Assembly (NCBI GenBank): GCA_904502145.1
Contig: CAJGDH010000053.1
Span: forward strand, 1-10,095
Source of the DNA: an uncultured Eubacterium sp.
Lineage (GTDB): Bacteria > Bacillota > Clostridia > Lachnospirales > Lachnospiraceae
DNA: 10,095 nt
Reading direction: 5' to 3'
Shown here in pieces: positions 1 to 6,429 of the stretch. The position numbers were made by a program, and so were the translations under genes. The notes under the pieces were generated by a model that was not told the origin of the DNA, ran no database searches, and was given only the letters and a program-made list of their open reading frames with translations. The first letter of the stretch is position 1. Every line of letters begins with the position of its first letter.

Positions 1-3000
1 CCTGCCTTGATCAGTTCCACCATCTCACCGGTAAGGAACCATCCTTCTCCGGTCTGGTTGCCCAGGGATACGATGGGATTGGCATAGTTGGCCAGTTCCT
101 TGATGTGAGGCGGAGCCTCAAAACGACTGCTCTTTTCCAGTTCTTTTCTAAGGAATCCACGATAGATCTCGATGGCGCTGATGGCCAGGTTGCAAAGCCT
201 TGCCGCACGGTTTGATTTACCGAGATATTCCGATTTAAAGTTGGCATTGTACAGGCTGTAGAAGAGGAAGTCCAGAAGATCGGGCATGACCGCTTCGGCA
301 CCTTCCGCCTCCAGAAGTTCCACAAGGTGATTATTGGCATCCGGAAGGAACTTCACCAGGATCTCCCCGACGATACCAACCCGGGGTCTCTTTTCATCAG
401 TGATGGGCAGGTGGTCGAAATCATGGATGATCTGTTTTACATTTTTCCGGAAAGTGAAATAATTCCCTTTTTCCAGAGACCGGATACAGCGTTTCTCCCA
501 CAGCTTGTGCAGACGGTTTGCCGATCCCTTTACTTTCTCATAGGGCCGCACACGGTAGAGGCAGCGCATGAAAAGATCTCCGTAGATCACTGCCTGGAGC
601 AGCCGGTGGACCAGAGGCACCGTCAGCTTGAATCCCTCATTCTTCTCTATACCCTGAACACTGATACTGATGACCGGGATATGTCCGTAGCCGTTTTTGG
701 CGAGACAACGCCGGATAAAACCGATATAGTTGGTCGCCCTGCAGCCGCCGCCGGTCTGGGAGATGATCACAGCTGTCTTATTCAGGTCATATTTACCCGA
801 GGTCAGGGCCGTCATGATCTGTCCCACCACGATGAGAGAGGGGTAGCAGGCATCATTGTTTACATATTTTAATCCCGCGTCCACGGCCTTTCTTCCCATC
901 TGGGGAAGAACATCCACATGGTATCCTGCATTCCGGAAGACCGGTCCGAGCATGTCGAAATGGATGGGAGACATCTGCGGAACAAGGATAGTGTAGTCCT
1001 TACGCATCTCTTTGGTGAATTCCACCTTCTTGATGCTGGCCGGAACGATATGAGGTTCGATATTCTTACGGTTGCGGATCTTAACCGCGGCGATCAGTGA
1101 TCTGATTCTGATCCTTGCCGCGCCAAGGTTATTGACCTCGTCAATCTTGAGAACGGTATAGATCCTTCCGGAATTGGAGAGGATGTCGTTCACCGCGTCG
1201 GTGGTCACGGCATCAAGGCCGCAGCCGAAGGAGTTGAGCTGGATCACCTCCAGCTGTTTGTTTTTCTTGGCATAGTTGGCCGCTCCGTAAAGTCTGGAGT
1301 GGTACATCCACTGATCGGAAACGATAAGAGGTCTCTCCACGTTGCCCAGGTGGCTGATGGAATCCTCGCTTAAGACCGCGATCCCGTAGGAGGTGATCAG
1401 CTCGGGGATACCATGGTTGATCTCCGGATCCACATGGTAGGGCCTTCCGCAAAGGACGATGCCCATACCGCCGGTTTCCGCCAGGTAAGCCAGAGTTTCC
1501 TCACCCTTGGTACGGATGTCATCCCTCACCTTATCCGCTTCCTGGTAAGCCGCGTCCACTGCCTGGGCGACTTCCTCCCTGGTGACGTCATAGTAGAGGC
1601 AGAGCTCATCGTAGAGACGGACTTTCAATGCTTCTTTGTTGTCCAGGGCCAGGAAGGGGTTCATGAACCGGATGGAGGGATCTCTCAGTTCCTCCATGTT
1701 GTTTTTGATGTTCTCGGCATAGGAAGTCACGATGGGACAGTTGTAATGGTTGTTGGAATCGATGGTCTCGTTCTGCTCATAAGGGATGCAGGGATAGAAG
1801 ATATTTTTAATTCCCTTCCTGATGAGCCACATCACATGTCCGTGGGCAATCTTGGCCGGGTAGCATTCCGATTCGCTGGGGATCGATTCGATACCCATCT
1901 CATAGATTTTCCTGGATGATCTCGGGGAGATCATGACACGGAACTTAAGCTGGGTAAAGAAGGTATACCAGAAGGGGTAATTCTCATAGATATTGAGAAC
2001 CCTGGGAATACCGACCACGCCCCTGACCGCTTCTTCCTCGGGAAGAGGACGGTAGGCGAAGATTCTTTTGTATTTGTAATCATAGAGGTTTGGAACCTCG
2101 TTCTTTTTCTTCTGGATGCCAAGACCCCGTTCACAACGGTTGCCGGTAATGAAATTCCTTCCGCCGCCGAAATCGTTGACGGTCAGAAGGCAGTGGTTGT
2201 TGCAGAACTGGCATCTTCTGATGGAAGTGGTGTACTCCAGATTGATGATCTCATCCAGAGAGAGCATGGAAGTCTGTTTCACTTCATCTGCCCGCTCCCT
2301 GGCGATCAGTGCGGCACCAAAAGCACCCATGATGCCGGCGATGTCCGGGCGGACGGCCTTGCAGCCGGATATCCGCTCAAAACTCCTTAAGACCGCATCG
2401 TTATAAAATGTACCGCCCTGTACCACGATATTCTTGCCAAGCTGTTTGGGATCCGTGAGCTTGATCACTTTAAGGATGGCATTCCGGATGACGGAATAAG
2501 CAAGCCCCGCGGAGATATCGCCGACGGAGGCTCCTTCCTTCTGGGCCTGTTTTACCTTTGAGTTCATGAAGACGGTACAGCGTGAACCCAGGTCGATGGG
2601 AGATCCCGCAAAGAGGGCGATCTTCGCGAATTCCTCCACGGAGTAATCCAGGGATTTTGCGAAGGTTTCGATAAAGGAACCGCAGCCGGAAGAACAGGCC
2701 TCATTGAGAAGCACGTTATCCACCGCCTGGTTCTTGATCTTGATACATTTCATATCCTGTCCGCCGATATCCAGGATGCAGTCAACCTCAGGCTGGAAGA
2801 AGGCGGCGGCATAGTAATGGGCCATGGTTTCCACCTCACCATGATCCAGACGGAGTGCTGATTTGAGCAGAGCCTCCCCGTATCCGGTGGAACAGGAACC
2901 GGCGATCACTGCCTTGGGAGGCAGAACCTCCTTGAGCTCTTTCACAGCCCTCATGGTTGTCTTTAACGGACTTCCGTTATTATTATCATAGAAACGGTAG

Positions 3001-4025
3001 AGGAGAGAACCGTCCTCGCCGATCAGCGCAACTTTAGTGGTGGTTGAACCGGCATCGATGCCCAGGAAGCATTTCCCCTTGTAGGTGGAGATATCCCCCT
3101 TCTTCACCTGGAAACGGTTGTGCTCGCGGATGAAGGCATCATAGTCTTCCTGATCCTTAAACAGCGGCTCAAGACGCTCGACCTCCACCGCAAGCTGGAT
3201 ATCGGAATAGAGATCATCCAGAAGATCCTGCAGTTCCATCTCACAGTACTGCTTCGCATTCATGGCAGCACCGCTGGCTGCGAACAGGTGGGAGTGGGGA
3301 GGATCGATGGTATGGTCTTCATCCAGCTCCAGAGTACGGATGAAAGCCTTCTTCAGCTCCGGCAGGAAATGAAGCGGCCCGCCCAGAAAGGCGACATGCC
3401 CTTTGATGGGCTTACCGCATGCCAGTCCGCTGATGGTCTGGCTCACCACCGCCTGGAAGATGGAGACCGCCAGGTTTTCCTTTGAGGCTCCCTCATTGAT
3501 CAGGGGCTGGATATCGGTTTTGGCGAAAACACCGCATCTTGCCGCGATGGAATAGATCGTATCATAGTTTTTGGCATATTCGTTCAGCCCACTGGCATCC
3601 GTCTGCAGAAGACTGGCCATCTGGTCGATAAAAGAGCCGGTACCACCCGCACAGACTCCGTTCATACGCTGTTCGATCCCGCCGTTCTTATCAAAATAGA
3701 TGATCTTGGCATCCTCACCGCCAAGTTCTATCGCTACATCGGTTTTTGGTTCATAGTCCGCAAGTGCCGTAGAGACACAGATTACTTCCTGACAGAAGGG
3801 AATCTCGAGATAATCGGAGATGGCCATGCCGCCTGAGCCGGTGACAGTCGGATGGACCGACAGGTTGCCGTGCTCCTTTATGGCTTTTCTCAGCAGCTCC
3901 TGAAGAGTTCCCTTGATATTGGCAAAATGCCTCTGATAGTCGGAAAAAATGATGTGGTTCTCATGATCAAGAATTGCGACCTTTACCGTTGTGGACCCAA
4001 TGTCAATTCCCAATGTATGATCCAT
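1..4025 (-). CDS. Large two-module acyl-CoA dehydratase activase (BadF/BadG/BcrA/BcrD ATPase family) with DUF2229 region, 3'-truncated by window edge
   Basis: The frame is open from the ATG at 4025 to base 1 (1341 codons, no stop); the family is usually about 1400 residues, so only the C-terminal tail is missing. Two ASKHA ATPase modules are visible. Module 1 has GIDIGSTT (6-13), GGEDAK (102-107), Cys125 in NGVCAGGTGSF, Cys164 in ARCGVFAK and a GG turn (215-216). Module 2 has GIDAGSTT (322-329), DIGGQDMK (419-426), Cys444 in NEACSSGCGSF, Cys483 in SRCTVF and GG (537-538). A CxxCxxxC set follows (605, 608, 612, then 631), and after it a DUF2229-like part with SESECYPAK (Cys721), FYPC (746), NCPIVTSY (763), PYHVDPEINHG (from 862), NSFGCG (935), NNDACYPS (1060) and GGGCRATNY (1095). 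Known relatives use ATP hydrolysis to push a low-potential electron from a [4Fe-4S] cluster into a dehydratase or related FeS protein. The substrate of this fused form is not known to me. It is cytosolic, with no dehydratase gene in view. An AAAGGAG site (4037-4043) sits about 11 bases before the ATG. Family assignment is firm; the reaction is not. Confidence 0.93.
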   Translation of the reverse strand, partial: MDHTLGIDIGSTTVKVAILDHENHIIFSDYQRHFANIKGTLQELLRKAIKEHGNLSVHPTVTGSGGMAISDYLEIPFCQEVICVSTALADYEPKTDVAIELGGEDAKIIYFDKNGGIEQRMNGVCAGGTGSFIDQMASLLQTDASGLNEYAKNYDTIYSIAARCGVFAKTDIQPLINEGASKENLAVSIFQAVVSQTISGLACGKPIKGHVAFLGGPLHFLPELKKAFIRTLELDEDHTIDPPHSHLFAASGAAMNAKQYCEMELQDLLDDLYSDIQLAVEVERLEPLFKDQEDYDAFIREHNRFQVKKGDISTYKGKCFLGIDAGSTTTKVALIGEDGSLLYRFYDNNNGSPLKTTMRAVKELKEVLPPKAVIAGSCSTGYGEALLKSALRLDHGEVETMAHYYAAAFFQPEVDCILDIGGQDMKCIKIKNQAVDNVLLNEACSSGCGSFIETFAKSLDYSVEEFAKIALFAGSPIDLGSRCTVFMNSKVKQAQKEGASVGDISAGLAYSVIRNAILKVIKLTDPKQLGKNIVVQGGTFYNDAVLRSFERISGCKAVRPDIAGIMGAFGAALIARERADEVKQTSMLSLDEIINLEYTTSIRRCQFCNNHCLLTVNDFGGGRNFITGNRCERGLGIQKKKNEVPNLYDYKYKRIFAYRPLPEEEAVRGVVGIPRVLNIYENYPFWYTFFTQLKFRVMISPRSSRKIYEMGIESIPSESECYPAKIAHGHVMWLIRKGIKNIFYPCIPYEQNETIDSNNHYNCPIVTSYAENIKNNMEELRDPSIRFMNPFLALDNKEALKVRLYDELCLYYDVTREEVAQAVDAAYQEADKVRDDIRTKGEETLAYLAETGGMGIVLCGRPYHVDPEINHGIPELITSYGIAVLSEDSISHLGNVERPLIVSDQWMYHSRLYGAANYAKKNKQLEVIQLNSFGCGLDAVTTDAVNDILSNSGRIYTVLKIDEVNNLGAARIRIRSLIAAVKIRNRKNIEPHIVPASIKKVEFTKEMRKDYTILVPQMSPIHFDMLGPVFRNAGYHVDVLPQMGRKAVDAGLKYVNNDACYPSLIVVGQIMTALTSGKYDLNKTAVIISQTGGGCRATNYIGFIRRCLAKNGYGHIPVISISVQGIEKNEGFKLTVPLVHRLLQAVIYGDLFMRCLYRVRPYEKVKGSANRLHKLWEKRCIRSLEKGNYFTFRKNVKQIIHDFDHLPITDEKRPRVGIVGEILVKFLPDANNHLVELLEAEGAEAVMPDLLDFLFYSLYNANFKSEYLGKSNRAARLCNLAISAIEIYRGFLRKELEKSSRFEAPPHIKELANYANPIVSLGNQTGEGWFLTGEMVELIKA

Positions 4026-4065
4026 CTTTCTTTTTTCTCCTTTCTTATATAAAAACGCAAACTTA

Positions 4066-4094
4066 ATTATAAACCGATAAAATGGAAAATACAA
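4066..4094 (-). promoter_or_regulatory. Sigma-A-type promoter for the large activase
   Basis: Read on the minus strand, TTGTAT (4094-4089) is followed by a 17-bp spacer and a perfect TATAAT (4071-4066). Transcription would start near 4059, giving a leader of about 34 bases that contains the ribosome binding site. Spacing and -10 match the housekeeping consensus; the -35 matches in its TTG half only. Confidence 0.75.
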
Positions 4095-4115
4095 TACCAT
4101 TCCTTCGATTTTCCA
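4083..4115. repeat. Inverted repeat over the leftward -35 box (candidate operator)
   Basis: TGGAAAAT (4083-4090) and ATTTTCCA (4108-4115) are perfect 8-bp inverted arms separated by 17 bp. The left arm overlaps the -35 hexamer of the leftward promoter, a position suited to a dimeric regulator. No regulator gene is in the window, and AT-rich 8-bp repeats can occur by chance, so this is a candidate only. Confidence 0.35.
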
Positions 4116-4123
4116 CGCTAGCG
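4116..4123. repeat. 8-bp perfect palindrome CGCTAGCG between divergent promoters
   Basis: CGCTAGCG directly abuts the right arm of the inverted repeat and lies between the two -35 boxes (4094 and 4150). The next bases (A4115, C4124) do not pair. It may be part of a regulator site or chance. Confidence 0.25.
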
Positions 4124-4149
4124 CATTAAACCGCCGGGGGGTGTCTGCA

Positions 4150-4178
4150 TTGACAAACATGGGCTTACTAATTATAAT
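4150..4178 (+). promoter_or_regulatory. Perfect-consensus sigma-A promoter for the corA-gerW run
   Basis: TTGACA (4150-4155), a 17-bp spacer and TATAAT (4173-4178) match the housekeeping consensus at every position with optimal spacing. The start would lie near 4185, giving a leader of about 55 bases before the corA ATG. It is the only good promoter seen ahead of the five tightly packed downstream genes, so it probably serves all of them. Confidence 0.88.
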
Positions 4179-4188
4179 GAAAAGAGTA

Positions 4189-4215
4189 ATCTCCAACGGC
4201 CTGAAGTATGGAGAT
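4189..4215 (+). other. Small hairpin in the corA leader
   Basis: ATCTCC (4189-4194) can pair with GGAGAT (4210-4215) around a 15-base loop within the predicted 5' leader, ending just ahead of the AAGAGG ribosome binding site (4226-4231). It has no T-run and does not resemble the Mg2+ M-box riboswitch, which is much larger. The role, if any, is unknown. Confidence 0.25.
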
Positions 4216-4239
4216 ATCTTTTGAAAAGAGGCTTTTTCC

Positions 4240-5196
4240 ATGATTAGGATTTTTAAGACAACAGGCGGGAAGGTTCATCAGGTCCATCAGAGTGATGAAC
4301 ATACCAGACCCGAAAAAAACAGCTGGATCGCCCTGACCGATCCCACCATCAGTGAGCTTGAACAGATCGCCGATCTCCATGATATCGATATCGATGACCT
4401 GAAATCTGCTCTTGATGAAGAGGAGAGATCAAGGCTGGTGGTGGAAGAAAATTACACCATGATCGTGCTGGATATTCCGGTGACGGAGATCCGCAACGAA
4501 AAAGAGTATTTCTACACTATTCCCTTTGCCATTTTCAAGACCGAAGACGCGGTGATCACCGTCTGTCTGGAGGATACTTCCATCCTCACGGTTTTCATGG
4601 ATGGCAGGGTGCGTGATTTCGATACGGACAAACCCGTCAGGTTCATCTTTCAGATGCTCTACCGCAACGCCACCATGTATCTTCAGTATCTGCGGATCAT
4701 CGATAAAAAGAGTGATGAGGTAGAGAAGAAGCTGCACATATCCCAGAAAAACCAGGAACTGATCGACATGCTTGAGCTGGAGAAGAGCCTGGTCTATATT
4801 ACCACTTCATTAAGAGGTAATGAACTGGTTCTGGAAAGGCTGATGAGAAATCAGTCCCTCCCCAAGAACGAGGAAGAGGAGGAACTGCTGGAAGACGTTA
4901 TCATTGAGAATAAACAGGCCATCGAGATGGCCAAGATCTACAGCGATATTTTAAGCGGGACCATGGATGCCTACGCGTCCGTCATCTCCAACAACCTGAA
5001 TATCGTAATGAAATTTCTGTCGGTGATCACCATCGTTCTTACGATCCCGACAATCGTCACAAGTGCTTTTGGTATGAATTTCGCGGTGATCCCCCTGGCC
5101 CACCATCCCTACGGGTTCTGGATCATCGTGGTGATCTCACTGGTCCTCGCCCTGGTGGCAGGCCTACTTATCGGAAAATACCAGAAACTGAACTGA
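4240..5196 (+). CDS. corA: CorA-family divalent cation (Mg2+) transporter
   Basis: The 318-residue product is the usual length for the family. Residues 1 to about 257 form the cytosolic domain, with the typical opening of a W-x-x-L-x-x-PT stretch and an acidic helix, then long charged helices. Two membrane segments close the protein (about 258-277 and 292-312). The first ends in the signature GMN (278-280), the selectivity filter of CorA pentamers. CorA channels carry Mg2+, and some relatives carry Co2+, Ni2+ or Zn2+, into the cell down the membrane potential. The usual glutamate-rich loop after GMN is replaced by a non-acidic loop (AVIPLAHHPYG), seen in many Firmicutes members, so ion preference cannot be read from sequence. 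The ATG has a modest AAGAGG site 8 bases upstream. It is the first gene after the perfect promoter, and the next gene follows after 29 bp. Confidence 0.93.
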   Translation: MIRIFKTTGGKVHQVHQSDEHTRPEKNSWIALTDPTISELEQIADLHDIDIDDLKSALDEEERSRLVVEENYTMIVLDIPVTEIRNEKEYFYTIPFAIFKTEDAVITVCLEDTSILTVFMDGRVRDFDTDKPVRFIFQMLYRNATMYLQYLRIIDKKSDEVEKKLHISQKNQELIDMLELEKSLVYITTSLRGNELVLERLMRNQSLPKNEEEEELLEDVIIENKQAIEMAKIYSDILSGTMDAYASVISNNLNIVMKFLSVITIVLTIPTIVTSAFGMNFAVIPLAHHPYGFWIIVVISLVLALVAGLLIGKYQKLN

Positions 5197-5225
5197 TCAC
5201 CGTTACCGGATGAAGGAGGATATGG

Positions 5226-6050
5226 ATGAACTGGTTAAACCGTCTGGAGAGAAGATTCGGAAAATATGCTATACGCAATCTGCCGCTTTATATCGTGATC
5301 ATGTACGCGGTGGGATCAGTGCTGAATCTGATGTCCGGTGGTGAATTCTATTATACCTGGCTGAGCCTGAACCCATATATGATCCTGCACGGACAGCCCT
5401 GGAGGATCGTTACTTTCCTGATCGCGGCACCTACCACCAGCATTATTTTCCTGATCTTTGTCCTGTTGTTTTATTATTCCATCTGTCAGGAACTGTCCAA
5501 TGTCTGGGGTGCATTCAGATTCAACCTGTATTTTTTCTGCGGGGTTCTGGCTTCCGTGATCGCCGCTTTCCTTGTTTATCTGATCTATCCCAGCCCATAT
5601 ATCTATATGGATACCTACTATCTGAACCTGTCCTTTTTCCTGGCCTACGCAGCCATCTTCCCGGAGGCACAGGTCTACCTCTACGGTATACTGCCGCTTA
5701 AGGTAAAATGGCTTGCCTATCTGGATGTGGCATTTCTGGTCTACGCCTTTGTACGGGGAGGACTGGGTGACAGGATTTCCATCGTGGTCAGCCTGCTGAA
5801 CTTCCTCCTGTTTTTCCTGTCCACCAGGAATTACCGCAGGATCTCACCGTCGGAGATCAGAAGGAGGAAGGATTTTCAGCGCAAGACCAGAACAACCGGG
5901 CCGGCAAATGTTCAGACCCGGCACAGGTGTGCGGTGTGCGGCCGCACGGAACTGGATGATCCTGACCTGGAATTCCGTTACTGTTCCAAATGTAACGGTG
6001 ATTACGAATACTGCAACGATCATTTGTTTACCCATACACATGTGAGATAG
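5226..6050 (+). CDS. Rhomboid-fold membrane protein with C-terminal zinc ribbon, probably not a protease
   Basis: The 274-residue protein has about six membrane segments (near 20-36, 69-86, 99-122, 131-147, 161-177, 183-199). The GQPWR at 56-60 resembles the GQ-x-WR loop ahead of the second helix in rhomboids, and FPEAQVYLYGILPLKVKW (145-162) resembles the rhomboid stretch after the catalytic helix. The serine protease motif GxSG is absent, and no histidine occurs between residues 56 and 232, so the catalytic dyad is not recognisable. After a basic linker, a zinc ribbon-like tail carries C235-x2-C238, C253-x2-C256, C263 and H266. Inference: a pseudo-rhomboid that binds a membrane or protein partner and uses its cytosolic zinc domain for docking. 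AAGGAGGA (5213-5220) decides the start; an out-of-frame ATG at 5222 is ignored. The partner is unknown. Confidence 0.75.
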   Translation: MNWLNRLERRFGKYAIRNLPLYIVIMYAVGSVLNLMSGGEFYYTWLSLNPYMILHGQPWRIVTFLIAAPTTSIIFLIFVLLFYYSICQELSNVWGAFRFNLYFFCGVLASVIAAFLVYLIYPSPYIYMDTYYLNLSFFLAYAAIFPEAQVYLYGILPLKVKWLAYLDVAFLVYAFVRGGLGDRISIVVSLLNFLLFFLSTRNYRRISPSEIRRRKDFQRKTRTTGPANVQTRHRCAVCGRTELDDPDLEFRYCSKCNGDYEYCNDHLFTHTHVR

Positions 6051-6079
6051 ATCTCCTGCGTCAGCAATGACCGCATATG

Positions 6080-6086
6080 AAGGAGG
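6080..6086 (+). promoter_or_regulatory. Ribosome binding site that decides the start of the 107-residue gene
   Basis: AAGGAGG lies 5 bases before the ATG at 6092. An in-frame ATG at 6077 overlaps this site and has no Shine-Dalgarno sequence of its own, so 6092 is the likely start. Confidence 0.85.
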
Positions 6087-6091
6087 AGAAC

Positions 6092-6415
6092 ATGGATATC
6101 GCTTTACACCCCTTGATCGGTGAAACCATTTCCTACAGGGAAGTTGAGATACTTAATGCCATAAGACGCGGTGATTTTCCTTCCTATAAGAACTGGTATG
6201 CAATCACCACGGCCTATGAGACCAATAATCTCCTCTATATTCTTTCCGGAACGGAGTACAGGAATCCCATGTACCATTGTGACGGAGACCGGCTGAAGCT
6301 TTTGGGCATCGCCGGTTCAAAGAAGGAGGCAGTGGAACTGGTCAGCAGTCTTGTACAGCAATTTCTTGATTCCGGCTCACTGACGGAGATGAAAGCATCT
6401 CTTGTCGATCTGTAG
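6092..6415 (+). CDS. Uncharacterised 107-residue protein
   Basis: I do not recognise a family. The product starts MDIALHPLIGETISYREVE and is soluble, with no signal peptide, membrane segment or cysteine cluster (one Cys, in MYHCDGD). The pattern is mixed: an N-terminal helix-like stretch (REVEILNAIRRG), a middle with many aromatic residues (YKNWYAITTAYE, LLYILSG) that looks like beta strand, then a C-terminal helix (KKEAVELVSSLVQQFLD). It sits 41 bp after the pseudo-rhomboid and 14 bp before the DUF2953 gene, so it is almost certainly co-transcribed and may work with the membrane proteins beside it. Start chosen at 6092 from the Shine-Dalgarno site. Confidence 0.8.
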   Translation: MDIALHPLIGETISYREVEILNAIRRGDFPSYKNWYAITTAYETNNLLYILSGTEYRNPMYHCDGDRLKLLGIAGSKKEAVELVSSLVQQFLDSGSLTEMKASLVDL

Positions 6416-6424
6416 AGGGGAGGG
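6416..6424 (+). promoter_or_regulatory. Ribosome binding site supporting a TTG start
   Basis: AGGGGAGGG, with GGAGG at 6419-6423, is 6 bases ahead of the TTG at 6430. No in-frame ATG occurs near the membrane helix that opens the protein, so TTG is taken as the start. Confidence 0.75.
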
Positions 6425-6429
6425 ATTAA

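Noticed and set aside
327..872. 181-codon plus-strand open frame, and other plus-strand frames between 327 and 4052
   Set aside because: They lie opposite the large activase, whose minus-strand frame is continuous with clear family motifs throughout; they lack ribosome binding sites and recognisable products.
4189..4239. Magnesium-sensing riboswitch ahead of corA
   Set aside because: The leader is only about 55 bases with one weak 6-bp stem, far too short for an M-box and without a terminator-like structure.
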